Below, piece by piece: positions 1 to 11,614 of a DNA stretch of 64,000 bases. The DNA is from Prionailurus bengalensis. Its lineage: Eukaryota; Chordata; Mammalia; Carnivora; Felidae. The first letter of the stretch is position 1. Each line of letters starts with the position of its first letter. The DNA lies in contig NC_057343.1 in the NCBI RefSeq assembly GCF_016509475.1, positions 204,981,501 to 205,045,500 of the forward strand. The letters run 5' to 3'. Position numbers and translations under genes: made by a program. The notes beneath the pieces were generated by a model. It saw only the letters and a program-made list of their open reading frames with translations. It made no database searches and was not told the DNA's origin.

Positions 1-32
1 TTTTATTTATACATCATATGAAGTACTGACAA

Positions 33-34
<2 letters not shown>

Positions 35-73
<39 letters not shown>
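35..73. repeat. (TA)n microsatellite
   Basis: An uninterrupted alternating TA run of nearly 40 bases, preceded by short ATACATATA units and followed by two GGGATA units and related GATA-like steps. Such runs are typically length-polymorphic. No gene is visible next to it. Confidence 0.9.
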
Positions 74-76
<3 letters not shown>

Positions 77-439
77 ATAGGGATAGATACAGATATATGA
101 GTGTGTGTTTATTGGGTCACAATATATGTTAATTGCAGTTAAACGTTTGAAGGCCACCCATGTTTTGCATTATAGACCATAAAACAAGCAAACTAGAAAA
201 GATATGATACTTCCCCCCAAAATTCTTTTCCTTGCAAAGTTATGCCCATCTTGCATGCAAACCTGTCCCCAAATTCATTTTTAAAGTAGAAATATCCTCT
301 GCTTAAATACAATGTTATATACTGTTACATACTATATATGTATACAATGTTATGTACATATATAATATACCCAATGCACATTAATGATATACACAATGTA
401 CATTAATGATGCTGAAGATAATAATGGTAACCTCACTCT

Positions 440-600
440 ATATTACACTCTGCAAAAGGATTTCAAATCAATTATCTAATTTTACTGCAAAACCAAAAGG
501 AGAAGTAGTAACAGCTCTGTTTACACTGAAGCACAGAGAGGCCAAGTGATTTGCCTCAGGTAACTCAGTAGCAAAACTGCATGTATAAACCTGGTCACTT
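440..600 (+). repeat. MIR-like ancient SINE remnant
   Basis: The order of short blocks matches the MIR core: a weak 'lowest-digits' AT stretch, then CTGAAGCACAGAGAGGCC, AAGTGATTTGCCTCAGGTAA and CTCAGTAGCAAAACTG. These correspond to the MIR segments that read 'gaggcacagagaggttaagtaa' and 'cttgcccaaggtcacacagc' in consensus form. It is strongly diverged and has no visible target-site duplication. Confidence 0.6.
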
Positions 601-1550
601 AAATTATAATCATGCTTTTTCACTGGATTACGTTGCTGCTTCACGCTACACAGCTGCAGTAAGTTTGCCACTGTTTATCTCATGGGTCTTTGTCATTTGT
701 TTTGTGTTTAAAGCTATGTCTACAAAAGAGTCCAAAATATTTGGGAAAAGGCAAGAAGGAACACACAGAGATGACTTCATGATTTCGGAGTTTGTGAGTT
801 GTCAGCTGTATTTTCACCCAAGACTGAGGCTTTCACTGCAACTAGCTAGCAGCCAATCTGCTTGGTAGATGTCTTTTCATTCCAAAGACTATCACAGGGC
901 CTGCGATGCAGCAGATCACTCAATTAATGTTGCTTCGCTGGAAAGAAAATTGCAACTTGCCAGGTCATTTTTAATATGAGAATTCAGGCTTTAGGACACA
1001 GATTACAAATTAAAAGACAGAGATGTGAGCTTGGGCAAGGGGTGAAGGGAAAAACGAGGAATCTTTTGAGGAAGTATGTACTATAGCCACAGAAAATGAG
1101 CTAGAGAGCTTCCCTCTGCTTTTCCATTCTCTGGAACAGAGACAAGGGACTATCTCACCCTTGTATGTCTAAAACACCCTGGGTAGATAGTTTTTGATAA
1201 CAGGTTTGAAAACAACTGATTTGATTACTTTAATGGGGTTGTATTTGTTACGTTAGAACATTATGTATTGCTTAGAGAATTGCCTGTTTTAGTAAAATTT
1301 TCTGTAAGGTTTTCCACAGAATTCACTTATTTGTTCAGTCTCTTCGGTCTGGAATTTTCCTCTTTTCATTCCTAACAATGCTTAGGGTTTTGTTTTCTTT
1401 ATTTCTTCATCATTCTTGTATAGCAAATATATTTTACCAATAAATTTAAAGAACTACCTCTTGATTATTCTGTTATTTTTGGTGCTTTGTATTTCACTAA
1501 CATAGGTCTATAATTTTCATTATTTTGATAAATTGGGGCTTACTCTATGA
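600..1550. other. Unassigned non-coding stretch
   Basis: I see no repeat family, RNA gene or splice-bounded exon here. The open frame at 581-868 begins inside the MIR remnant and has no recognisable domain, so I do not call it a gene. Confidence 0.5.
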
Positions 1551-1567
1551 GAGATTTCTTAGTTCTT

Positions 1568-1795
1568 TTTTTTTTTTTAATTTTTTTTTCAACGTTTTTA
1601 ATTTATTTTTGGGACAGAGAGAGACAGAGCATGAATGGGGGAGGGGCAGAGAGAGAGGGAGACACAGAATCAGAAACAGGCTCCAGGCTCTGAGCCATCA
1701 GCCCAGAGCCCGACGCGGGGCTCGAACTCACGGACTGCGAGATCGTGACCTGGCTGAAGTCGGACACTTAACCGACTGCGCCACCCAGGCGCCCC
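1568..1795 (-). mobile_element. CAN-SINE (felid type), antisense
   Basis: The reverse complement starts at the conserved head (GGGGCGCCTGGGTGG, read back from 1795) and ends in an A-rich tail, seen here as the T-run at 1567-1590. A target-site duplication is visible: GAGATTTCTTAGTTCTT at 1551-1567 and GAGATATTTCTTAGTTCTT at 1796-1814, with a 2-base insertion in one copy. The low divergence suggests a fairly young insertion. Confidence 0.95.
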
Positions 1796-2200
1796 GAGAT
1801 ATTTCTTAGTTCTTAAATTCAAGAATAGCTATTAAATTTTGAAATGTTTTCTTCTTAATATATGCTTTTTGAGGCTATAAATTAATCTGTAAGCACTCTC
1901 AGTTACATCCTATAGATTTTGACACTGCTGTTCCCTTCTAAATATCCACTGAAAGATGAACTATTTACAACTGTGTCTATTGGAGATTATATTACTGGCT
2001 TGGTTATTAATTGCATTTTACATAGCACTGTTACAAAACGTGATCAATATAATACTTTTATTTGCGATTATTGAGCCCATTTTGCAGCTTACAAAGTGTC
2101 AATTTTTTTTAAGTTTCCATGTATGTTTGAAATAATGTAAATTCTCTAACTTGAAAGTTCAGACTTCTGTAAATGTTCACTGTAAATATCCATTAAAATT

Positions 2201-2410
2201 AGGGGCACCTGGGTGGCTCAGTTAGTTAAGCACCTGACTTTGGCTCAGGTCATGATCTCACAGCGCATGAGTTCAAGCCCCACATCAGGCTCTGTGCTGA
2301 CAGCTCAGAGCCTGGAGCCTGCTTCAGATTCTGTGTCTCCTCTCTCTGCCCCTCGCCTGCTCGCTCTCTCTCTCTCTCTCTCTCTCAAAAATAAATATTA
2401 AAAAATAAAA
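2201..2410 (+). mobile_element. CAN-SINE, sense
   Basis: Full head-to-tail copy ending in a pure (TC)n run of about 26 bases and AAAAATAAATATTAAAAAA. The flanking duplication TAAATATCCATTAAAATT (2183-2200) and TAAATATCCATTAAATT (2411-2427) brackets it exactly. Confidence 0.95.
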
Positions 2411-2427
2411 TAAATATCCATTAAATT

Positions 2428-2980
2428 CAGCTAATTGTATAGTTCAAATCTGTATTGTCTTTTGCTCTCTGAAACACAAAGTGTACACTTAATATTCCAC
2501 TATAACTGAGAAAGCAAAAATTTCTCTGTGATACTAGTCATGTGTACTTGATAGTTGTGTTTTCAGACACACGTACCTTCAGAATTGTTAGGGATTCCTT
2601 GTGAATGCTGTCTTTTAGCATTATATTGTGGTCTGCCTTATCCCTGGTAAGATTTTGTCTGTATTATAGAACAGAAATGTTGCTACATCAGATTTCTTTT
2701 GATTAGAATTTTCTCAGGAAAGGTTTCCTCTTCAACTACATGCATTCGTTAAGCATACACCCAGGGTTTTATATACTTTTTTTTTAATATTTTAAAATTT
2801 TCACAGAAAATTGGGAACTACAGTCCAAGAACATTTTTTTCTGAGTGATTTGAGAGTAAGCTGGAAACATCATGCCGCATAACTCTAGAATACTTTAGTG
2901 TGTAGTTCTCACAAACAGAGCACTTGCCTACATGAGCACAATAGGACCTTAAAAATCAGGAAATGTATTGATACATTGAT
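2428..2980. other. Unassigned AT-rich stretch
   Basis: AT-rich non-coding DNA between a SINE and an old L1 piece. No gene, RNA or clear repeat was recognised. Confidence 0.45.
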
Positions 2981-3760
2981 ACATTACATCATTGATACAA
3001 TTAATACATTGCTATAATCCACAGACCCCATTAAGATTTCAGCAATTGCCTTAATAACATTCTCTATGGGAACATTATCCAACCCGGGGCTATACACTGC
3101 ATCTAGCAATGTCTTTTTTTTCTCTTTTAATTGAAATACTTGACTCTCCTTGATATTTATGACCTTGACACTTTCAAAAATTAAAAGTAATCATTTTGTA
3201 GAATGCCCCAAATTTGGGGTTTGTCTGATGTTTCTAGGTTACATGTTTTGGGCAGTAACAGTACAGAAGTGATGCAGTATGCTCCTTACCATCCTACTAG
3301 ATGGCACATTGGTTCAATTTGCCCCTTGACAGAGGTGGTGTTCCACAAGTCTCTCCACTCTAAAGCTTTTTCCCTTTGTAATAAACAAATCGTTGAGGCT
3401 AAGTCAATATTACATTCCTCGTCAACTCTTCACCCACTAGTTTTAGCATCTGTTGATATTTTGTAACTGAACTGTCAGTATGATGGTTGCCAAATGATGA
3501 TTCTTAATTCCATCATTCCACCTACATTTATTAGTGGACGTTCCATTGTAACAAAGAGTTTTCTCTTCTCCCCATTTATTTATGCATTTGTTTATTTAGA
3601 TTTATATAGACAAATGGCTTCCTATTTTATTCTGTGGATTAGAGTCCATTACTAGCATTCTTTCGATCCTCACGTCATTCCGATATTTGGCTCACGGGGG
3701 CTTCTTTACACTGCTTCTGTCTATATCATTTTCTGAGCAATTCCTCACTTTTTGACATAA
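2980..3760 (-). mobile_element. Ancient L1M 3' UTR-like fragment, antisense
   Basis: Several blocks in order (TTTTGTAGAATGCCCC..TTTGGGGTTTGTCTGATG, GAAGTGATGCAGTATG, AGGTGGTGTTCCACAAGTCTCTCCACT, CACCCACTAGTTTTAGCATC, TGATGGTTGCCAAATGATGA) match my recollection of old mammalian L1 3' UTR sequence read on the opposite strand. No ORF2 portion is attached. The sub-family is not assigned, and both edges are approximate. Confidence 0.5.
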
Positions 3761-4094
3761 GATTTTCCACATTAATCCTGTACTTTGCTTGCCCCAGCCC
3801 TGGAAGCAAGCATTTCTCCAAGAAGCCTTTGTTCATTATAGGTAAGAATTATATTTAGAAACTAGTATCTGTATACTCATGACTATTGGTATTTCACCAC
3901 TCGAGCCTCCCAGTAGACATAATTTGAGGAATATATGTAAGAATATCCATCTACATTTATACCTATTGCTCTATCCATCTCTATATGACACACCACATCT
4001 CCAACTCCAGTCCAATACACAGGATTAATGCCAGCTTTTTTCCCTTCCATATTTGTAACCCCTACTCCCAGAGTGAGAAATCTGACTCCCATTG

Positions 4095-4245
4095 TATTGG
4101 TCTTTTTAGGATACTATAATATAGACTTGGGTGACTGAAACAACAGAAATTTATTTCTTACAGTTCTGAAAGCCAGAAGTTCAAGATCAAGGTTCCTGCT
4201 GAGAGCTCTCTTCCTGGCTTGTGGTAACTGTTACATAGCAACAGA
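4095..4245 (-). mobile_element. MaLR LTR (MLT1-like) fragment, antisense
   Basis: The stretch TGACTGAAACAACAGAAATTTATTTCTTACAGTTCTG... followed by 'agccagaagttcaagatcaaggt' is the antisense view of the conserved end of MLT1-type LTRs. Only about 150 bases remain. It is a solitary non-coding LTR piece with no internal retroviral sequence beside it. Confidence 0.65.
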
Positions 4246-4429
4246 AAGCTAATGAACCTTCCTAACACACTTACCACAGAATTAATTTCAAAGCAATTTC
4301 AATCGCCTCAGCTCCACTACACTTGTGCCTTCTGGATGGCCTTGCCTCCCACTTTCTGATAAGATGGCTGCATGAATTTCTTCAAATCCCTTCCCCTCCA
4401 CAAACATTTCTTTATTATTACTTTGTCTT

Positions 4430-5045
4430 CACTTATTGTCCTTTCCTCCTTCTACCCGTTGGAGAACAAAATGTCTCTCCGGTGCCAACTCTTACATATA
4501 CACCTTTATTCTCTTCCTGTCTCCTCTAGACATTTTTCCTAGAAAAAAAATCCTTATACTGTCAATGATGTATTTTCAACACAATCTCATCACTCCTGTG
4601 TGCTCATGCTTATCTTTTACCTCTCTCCTCCTGGCTCAATCTGAAAATAGTGGTAGGTCTAAAAATTCTAAGCCCAGGTCTGCTACCTTTTCAAGCTATT
4701 ATCATCAAATCACTCCTTACTTTTACTTTCAATGATCAACTTTTTCTAAATACACTGTACTTGTAATACTTGTAATACAAAGCCATTGTTAATCCCTTAA
4801 AATCTGGCTTCAGCCTTCATCAATCTATGAAACTACTCTTTCAAAGATCACTTTAGTACAAACTGCTAAATCTAATTTCCATCTTTCTCACCCTCTCGGT
4901 GACATCAAGGATTGTTGCCTAACTACTTTGGACAACACGTTCTTCTTCTGTCCATGTGATCACTTCTTAACGTCTCTGTCTAGCTCCTGCCATTCCCTAC
5001 CCCTAGATTTTGCACAAAGATGTACAGCTTTTGCTTTTCTGTCTG
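4430..5045 (+). mobile_element. L2 LINE fragment, sense
   Basis: The segment around 4800-4920 (AATCTGGCTTC, then GAAACTACTCTTTCAAAGATCAC) resembles the L2 ORF2 region upstream of the reverse-transcriptase catalytic block. Flanking pyrimidine-rich sequence is compatible with more L2. It is heavily decayed and no continuous frame survives. Confidence 0.5.
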
Positions 5046-5046
5046 T

Positions 5047-5165
5047 GGAAAAAGAGGGCAGGAAAGGGAAAGGAAGAAAAGGGAAGGGGGGAGGAGGGGG
5101 GGAGGGAAGAGGGGAGGAAGGAAGGAGGGAAGGAAGGAAGGAAGGAAGGAAGGAAGGAAGGAAGC
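5047..5165. repeat. Purine-rich tract with (GGAA)n microsatellite
   Basis: About 120 bases of almost pure purine on the plus strand. It begins with irregular AAGGGAAAGG units and ends in a clean run of roughly nine GGAA units at 5125-5164. Open frames through it on both strands are low-complexity artefacts (Lys/Glu/Gly or Pro/Phe/Ser repeats). Confidence 0.9.
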
Positions 5166-5429
5166 CAACAATGGCTTCAATTACAACCAAAATAAAATAC
5201 TAATGCTTAACTTGCTTTCCAAAACTCTTCCTCTGTTGTGCCTATCATACCTGTCCAACATTATTGAAACCTAGTGAATGTGAACTATTTTCCAATTTCT
5301 GAACATTTCTTGAACTTTTAGTCTCTAAGCTCAGTTTTCACTCCATACACCTTATAAACAGCTTAAAATTTTGTCATGTACATAAAATGTTTTTCATCAC
5401 TATAAATGTTCAGGTCCTATATATCTTTC

Positions 5430-5807
5430 AATAATAATAATAATGTAATGATTATCAACACTTACAACATATGAGATATTGCCCTAAGCACTGTGTATTT
5501 ATTAATTCATTTAATCTCCAAAACAACCCCATGACCCAGCTCACATGCTACCTTCCTGATGAAGTCCTTCACATACACACTGTGTACTGTGGAAGATAAT
5601 TTTTTTTTCCATTCTGAAGTCTCAACTTCTTTAAATGTTCTACTTTTTATAATTCTAGGTGCTATATCTCATAGTGATATGGCTTTATCTTATTTATGCT
5701 TACTCAGCAATGAGGTCTTGAGAGCAGGAGTCTTGCTAACCCTTTCTGCACGATTAAATCACACCTTTTTTTTTTTTGGCCAAAGCTCTAAAATCACCTC
5801 TTTTACT
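5430..5807 (+). repeat. MIR/L2-type ancient repeat remnants
   Basis: 5450-5535 carries the MIR-like order 'ccctaagcactgtgtattta' and 'tcatttaatctccaaaacaacccc'. 5540-5760 carries an L2-like 3' stretch ending 'cttgagagcaggagtcttgc'. Assignments are by eye. Confidence 0.5.
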
Positions 5808-5820
5808 AAAGAAATCTCCT

Positions 5821-6054
5821 GGGGCGCCTGGGTGGTGCAGTCGGTTAAGCGTCCGACTTCAGCCAGGTCACGATCTCGCAGTCTGTGAGTTCGAGCCCCG
5901 CATCAGGCTCTGGGCTGATGGCTCAGAGCCTGGAGCCTGTTTCCGATTCTGTGTCTCCCTCTCTCTCTGCCCCTCCCCCGTTCATGCTCTGTCTCTCTCT
6001 GTCCCAAAAAAATAAATTAAAAATGTTGAAAAAAAAAAATTAAAAAAAAAAAAA
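5821..6054 (+). mobile_element. CAN-SINE, sense
   Basis: The head GGGGCGCCTGGGTGGTGCAG has a small change in the usual GGCTCAG block. The body is complete and the tail is a long A-rich stretch. A 13-bp exact duplication AAAGAAATCTCCT flanks it (5808-5820 and 6055-6067). It interrupts an L2-like 3' end that resumes downstream. Confidence 0.95.
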
Positions 6055-6067
6055 AAAGAAATCTCCT

Positions 6068-6285
6068 GATCCCAGAACTCTGTATTAGGTGTTCCCCATT
6101 GTGCCCCCACGGGTCTCTGCATCTTTATCATCCGTTTTCAATCTTTGTCCAATTGCCTCTCCACTTAGGCGTGTCCCCTTGAGGCAAGCACAAGGTATTT
6201 TTCCTTTTCTTATCCATAGCATTTGTCACAATACACTGCAGAGTAGGTACTCCATATATGTTTGTGGGATGAATAAATGATTATC
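6068..6285 (+). mobile_element. L2 3' end, sense
   Basis: Ends with 'gagtaggtactccatatatg' and 'tttgtgggatgaataaatga', the standard L2 3' terminus (cf. 'taggtgctcaataaatgtttgttgaatgaatgaa'). Upstream 'ccacttaggcgtgtccccttgaggcaagcacaaggt' matches the segment describing the L2 3' UTR. Confidence 0.65.
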
Positions 6286-6685
6286 CCAAGCAAGACCACC
6301 TGATCTCCCAAGTCACAGGAGGTCGAACCTGAAAGGAGATGGCATCTGTTGGAGAAAATACATTAGGTTACTGAGGAAGAAACAGTGAAATTGTTAGCAT
6401 ACGATATAGTACATGATCATCAATTTTGAGCCTAAATCAGTACGAAAATATTAAATATAATGGAGGCCCCATGTCTCCGAACACAAAAATTAATTCAAGA
6501 TGGATCCTAAACCCAAACATAAAAGCTAAAACCATAAAGCTTTTAGAAAGAAACGTAAGAGACTCTCCTGTGAGCTGGGGCTTGGTCTACAAGTTTCTAG
6601 GCCATAGAAAACAAGAACCCTTTATGTAAAAACAAAAAACAAAAAACAATAAACTTGACTTTATATTTTAAAATGACTACTTATT

Positions 6686-6904
6686 GGGGTGTCGGGGTGG
6701 CTCAGCAGGTTAAGCATCTGACTCTGGATTTCGGCTCGGGTCATGATCTCATGGTTCGTGAAATAGAGTCCCACATTGGGCTCTGCCCTCACAGCCTAAG
6801 CCTGCTTGGGATTCTCTCTCTGCCCCTTCCCTGCAAGCATACGTTGTCTCTCTCTCTCTCTCTAAACAAATAAACTTAAGAAAATAAAAAGAGATAAAAA
6901 AATC
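6686..6904 (+). mobile_element. CAN-SINE, sense, inside L1M
   Basis: The head is diverged (GGGGTGTCGGGGTGGCTCAG). The tail includes (CT)n then A-rich sequence. An imperfect flanking duplication (AAATGACTACTTATT at 6671-6685, AAATGACTCATTA at 6905-6917) suggests an older insertion than its neighbours. Confidence 0.85.
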
Positions 6905-7439
6905 AAATGACTCATTAGAATATATTGTTAAGGAAATGTGTAGGTGAACCACAAATTAGAAGAAAATACCTGACAAAGCACTATCTACAGTATCGTTACC
7001 TAACTCTTCCAGCTCAAAAATAAACACACAACTCAAAATAACAACAACAAAAAAATGGCCAACAAGCCCATGAAAAACTGCTCAACACTGTCAGTCATTA
7101 CGAATATGCTAATTAAAATAAAAATAGCACCACACACTTAGGAGAGTGATTAAAATGAAAGGCTCTAACACCAGCAGGTGTTGTCATCAGAGTACCCGGG
7201 CTGCTCAAGTATCTTCTGGAGGCATTAGCAAACAGTACAACCACTCTGGATAAGGTATGACACTTTCTCATAAAACCCAATGACACAGCAATTCCATTCC
7301 TAGGTATTTACCTAAAGGAAATGAAAACATAAATTCACCAAAAAATTTAAAATACAGAAGCTTTATTAATAATGGCCCAAAACAGCAAAAAGCTGTGTGT
7401 CCACCAACACAAGAATGGATTAAAAAACAAAACAAAAAA

Positions 7440-7501
7440 AAAACAAAAACAAAACAAAACAAAACAAAATGGTATCTTGAGCAGTAAAAAAAAAAAAAAA
7501 A
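7440..7501. repeat. (CAAAA)n and poly-A low-complexity stretches
   Basis: 7418-7470 is built of AAAAC units and 7486-7501 is a run of A. They lie within the L1M fragment and may be an expanded A-rich segment of its 3' UTR. Confidence 0.7.
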
Positions 7502-7869
7502 GAACAAATGCTGATGGATTAAACTAAAATACACCACGCTGATAGAAAGAGAAAGAAAGTCGTATATAAAAGACAACATTCCATTTGATTCCATTCCCAC
7601 GGAAATTATAGAATCACAAAATTAGAATGGCAGAAAGAATGTCAGTGGCTGCCGCTAAGGTGGGAGTGAAGATTGACTAGAAACTGCCGTGAGGGAAATT
7701 TCTGGCTGATGATAATATTCTGTGTCTGGAAATGGATTTGGATTATAAATGCGTGTGCATTTGTGAAACCCCAGCAAACATACACTAATAATAGTGTATT
7801 CCACTGTATATAAATTATTCATCAAAAGTAAAAGCTAGTAAAGTCTGCTACGAATAAGTCTATTACTAC

Positions 7870-9878
7870 GAAGTATCAAACTCTAGTTAAGAATGCTAGA
7901 ATATTTATGAGGAAATATATGTGCAATTTACTTTGAAATGCATCCAACATAAGTTAGATGAAAAGGTACAGAGATGGATACATTTGTGTTACAAAAGTAG
8001 AGTAAAACATTAATGACAGACTGTGTGGTAAGTTCGTAAGCGCTCAATGTAAGTCTTTCGATTTTACTGTTGGTAAAAATATAGCGGGCAATCAAAAGTA
8101 CTGTGCTGTGGGGAGACTCCTAAAAGGAGTCTTGAAGGACTTACACACCTTTAAGGACTGTTTTGAAATGTCTGCCGTAGTCAAAAAAGGAAAATCTAAA
8201 AATAAAGAAAAGCACCATCATATTTACATAACTCATTCATCTGTGAAGTTGAAAGAATAGTACAAAACATTATATTCTGAAAATTCAGAAGCATGGTTGA
8301 CTAATAAGATGTCTCTTTATTCATTTAGAGAAGATGAGAGGCAATTATTCCAAACTGAACTTGGAACTGTTCAATTATTTGGAGCCGAGGGCTCCAGGAG
8401 GAGGGGGGGAAAGGAGGGAAAAAGTAGCTCTCGCTAGTGCTTAGCTTTTTCTTTTAATGGTTTTAACCGCTTACTAAACTTGTTACGTGTTTCTACACAC
8501 ATTAATACTTGAGTTTTTCTAAAATTCCACTTAAAACTAGATAGAAAGTACATCCCTCAAACAGAAAGCCAGTCATTTATTTCTTACAATTCCTTTCTTT
8601 TCCATCTGCGTCTGCTCGTACCATTTCCTTACCCCTTTTTCTGTAGCCTATTCAATTTCATCCAGTTATTCCTTGTTTTTGGAACATTTTCTTTGTGTGA
8701 AGACTAAATCCCCATTTCCTCCTTTTTGATCTCCATTTAGTCTTGATTACAAACCTAACTGAATTATGGTCAGTATTACTAAGCTCCTTCCTCCACCCAC
8801 TCACCTTATTAGACCAGTCACATCATCTCCTTTTAAAAAAGTTTTTACAATGGCCCGCTTCTCGTGATGACTTTAGCATGGATTAAAAAGAAAATCCATC
8901 ATATAACATCGATCTTCCCAGAGTAAACAGATGCTAAGAGAGGAAACCCAGGGATTCCTACAAAATTTTGGTAGTTTGGGGCTTAGTTAAATATCTAAAA
9001 CACTCTAGAATAGCATTCAAAAAGAGTTAGAACTCTTGTTCTCTTCTTACAGAAAGGGACTGCCCAGTGGTTGGTCAAATAAGATAATATTAAGCCTTAA
9101 TTACTCTCTGATTCAAAAATAATTCTCTAATTGGTAATAATATTATTTAATATCTTTAAGATTCAGGAAACACAGATAAATAGAAGGATGTTGACTCTTC
9201 CAATCTTGGTTAGCCAAAAGCCCATTCCTGAAATCCCTTTTCCTATATCCACCTAGAGAAGTTTTATAAATAGTAAAGGTGCCTGCAGTGAAATAATATT
9301 AAATTTTTCACTTTAGCTGTTATATAAAAACATGAAACCATAGACGTTAAAGTGAAACAGAGTGACCATCTATTCTTGCATTTTCTAAGTAGCTTGGTGA
9401 AGACCCTTGTTCTAAGGGATGTTATTCAGTGTGGCTCCCCAAGTAAGTTAGGTAAGTTAGGTGGGAGGTGGTAGATTCTATTAGGTTCAAGTCATTTTAC
9501 TCGCAAAGAGGTGAGGTGATCAGCCTAGATTATGAGTAGCAAACTAGGGCCCCAACATAGGTCTAATCCCAAGCACAGAGCTATTTACAGGGCAGCCTAA
9601 TACATCCCATTAATTTAATAATACGTTCAATATAATATCCATAAAGGTTTGTGGAATATATCCTGCTAACACATCTGGCATCCTTTTTTTCTCTCTGAGA
9701 ACAAATCAGATATTTTATCTTTTAGGGTCTTCTGGTGCTCATCTACCAAAACATGGACACTTTCAGGAAGATGTTAACACGAAGATTGTATTTTCCCAGT
9801 GTTCTCTCCTCCTATCAAAACCCAAACCAAACAAAAAAGCTCAAGTAAAGCATGACAAAAAGCTGGTGCAAGTAGAAA
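7870..9878. other. Unassigned non-coding stretch, about 2 kb
   Basis: AT-rich, with no SINE, LINE or LTR consensus that I recognise and no open frame with protein-like content. A short G-rich patch (GAGGAGGGGGGGAAAGG) lies at 8398-8414. No CpG island is present. Confidence 0.5.
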
Positions 9879-9891
9879 AGAACCTACTTTT

Positions 9892-10127
9892 GGGGCTCCT
9901 GGGTGGCTCAGTCGGTTGAGGGTCTGACTTTGGCTCGGGTCATGATCTCATGGTTCGTGAGTTCAAGCCCCGCATCGGGCTCTGTGCTGACAGCTCAGAG
10001 CCTGGAACCTGCTTTGGATTCTGTGTCTCCCTCTCTCTGCCCATCCTCCACTTGCTTGCGCTCTGTCTTTCTCTCTCTTTCTCTCTCTCTCTCTCAAAAA
10101 TAAATATTTAAAAAAAATTTTTAAAGA
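9892..10127 (+). mobile_element. CAN-SINE, sense
   Basis: The head GGGGCTCCTGGGTGGCTCAG and B box GAGTTCAAGCCCC are well kept, and the CT run contains interspersed TTTC units. It is bracketed by AGAACCTACTTTT (9879-9891) and AGATCCTACTTTT (10128-10140), one mismatch in 13. Confidence 0.95.
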
Positions 10128-10760
10128 AGATCCTACTTTTGTCAAAAATAAAACTTTTAATTAGAATTAAGCCTTCTTAACAATAAGTCAGAATAAAGAC
10201 TGACTAAAAGGTAACAGTTGGTGTAATTTCTCCACTTCCATGTCATATGAAAAATAATCTGGTTCTTTTCTTAATAAGTGGCCAACAAAAAAGATCACAC
10301 TTCAGCTATGTCTCCAATGAAGATCTGCACAGGTAAATCCAAAAAGTGTTGTCCATGTCAGGCTGGCAGATGTCATTTCTAAAGAGCTCAAGGAGGCAAA
10401 GCCAAACCAGTGGGAGTAGATGAAGCAAGTCGTATACAGAAAAACTACTTTAAAAGGTTCTCTAGTCCATGTCTTCTGATGGTGAAATGAACAGCATTTC
10501 TCAAATTATTTTATTTTTTAAGACATTTTCATAGTCTAGATCATTTCAACTCTTTAGCAAGTAAATTATTAGCAGAAAAGATTACTCTCCCAAAGACATT
10601 ACTAGAATGAACTCTCATTTATTTATTCTGGTCCCCTTTCTAATCTCTGAAATTTGACTTCCAATATCGGCCCAATGCCTCAAGCACCAAGAGTAAACAG
10701 CACAATCCCTTTTTCATGACTCAAATGAATTCAGTTTCTTCTGACTCTAAAAATGATTCA

Positions 10761-10970
10761 AGGGGCACCTGAGTGGCTCAGTTGGTTAGGTTTCTGACTC
10801 TTGATTTCAGCTCAGGTCATGATCTCACAGTTCTTGAGTTCAAGCCCCATGTCGGGCTCTCCACTGACAGCACAGAGCCTGCCTAGGGATTCTCTGTCTT
10901 CCTCTCTCTCTCCACCCCTCCCCTGCTTGTGCTCTCTCTCCCTCAAAATAAGTAAACATTTAAAAAAAAT
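10761..10970 (+). mobile_element. CAN-SINE, sense
   Basis: Starts GGGGCACCTGAGTGGCTCAG and ends in TTTAAAAAAAAT. The flanks AAAAATGATTCA at 10749-10760 and 10971-10982 are identical over 12 bp, though four of those are A. Confidence 0.95.
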
Positions 10971-10982
10971 AAAAATGATTCA

Positions 10983-11614
10983 GTAACAGTCTATCATTTG
11001 ATCCAAAGTGGATGCTGTGCTGTTGCAAAGCTAATTGAAAAAATAAGAAAGAAGATACAGGTATTCCCCCTCTTACTGTTATTCTGCTTTTTAAAAAGTA
11101 ATACTCAAGTCCATATTTACTCCTGTGATATGGTCCTCCAGGTAACCAACTAAAGTTAAGATTTTTGCTTAATCAACCAGCCTCATTAAGGCTTCTGTTC
11201 TGATCTTTGGATGACAAGGCAGAGTGTGGCTTCAATCAAATTGCTGGTTGACTCTTCCATGGGCCTAAATCATACCCAGTAATGTAATCAAACCAGTTTG
11301 GCTAAATTACACACCATATATCAGGAAATGGCTTTTCTAGGTCACTAGCCTACACACAATCTGGCATTAAAGTATAGCAGATAAAAAGAAATGTTTTAAC
11401 ATTTCCAAGAAACTCACATGCATTACTTAAGGTTTTAACTAATAAGAAACTATTAGAAGAAAAAAAGAGACACATGAAAGCATAACAACATTGTGTCCAT
11501 CCCAAATGTCATTAGCTACAATCTTTAATCAGGCGCTCACTCCAGTTACTGGGCGGTATTGCCAACCTCCCAGAGGGAAGTCAGCCGCAGACCAAGAATG
11601 AGAAAACCAATTTG
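10983..11614. other. Unassigned stretch upstream of a long poly-A
   Basis: No SINE, L1 or known gene sequence recognised. It ends directly in a 35-nt A run, so it could be the body of a retrocopy, but I find no matching target-site duplication and no protein similarity to support that. Confidence 0.4.

Larger units (their letters stand above)
6400..7870 (+). mobile_element. L1M 3' end (ORF2 C-terminus and 3' UTR), sense, split by a SINE
   Basis: The plus strand reads as the end of an old L1 ORF2. Examples are a stretch encoding AKTIKLLERNVRDS near 6520-6560, 'aactcaaaataacaacaac' and 'aatggccaacaagcccatgaaaaactgctcaac', then 'gacacagcaattccattcctaggtatttacc' and 'aatggcccaaaacagcaaaaagctgtgtgtccaccaacac'. 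The frame is broken repeatedly, so it is inactive. The SINE at 6686-6900 sits inside it. The 3' limit near 7870 is approximate. Confidence 0.75.

Noticed and set aside
1568..1795. tRNA-like A and B boxes in the SINE heads, possible tRNA genes
   Set aside because: The boxes belong to tRNA-derived SINEs. No copy folds into a complete cloverleaf with an acceptor stem and anticodon followed by a terminator, so no tRNA gene is called.
2213..2401. Repeated ~65-codon frames starting M-A-Q-L/S-V-K and ending S-L-S-L-S (also at 9903, 14302, 21865, 22949, 33714 and others)
   Set aside because: They are the CAN-SINE read in one frame. Recurrence reflects the repeat, not a conserved small protein.
4928..5274. 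Several overlapping frames on both strands rich in Lys/Glu/Gly or Pro/Ser/Phe
   Set aside because: They are translations of the GGAA-rich purine tract and have no stop codons merely because of low complexity.
7268..7600. 110-codon minus-strand frame rich in Phe, Leu and Val
   Set aside because: It is the antisense of the A-rich L1M 3' region with CAAAA and poly-A tracts, so the hydrophobic look comes from T-rich codons and is not a membrane protein.
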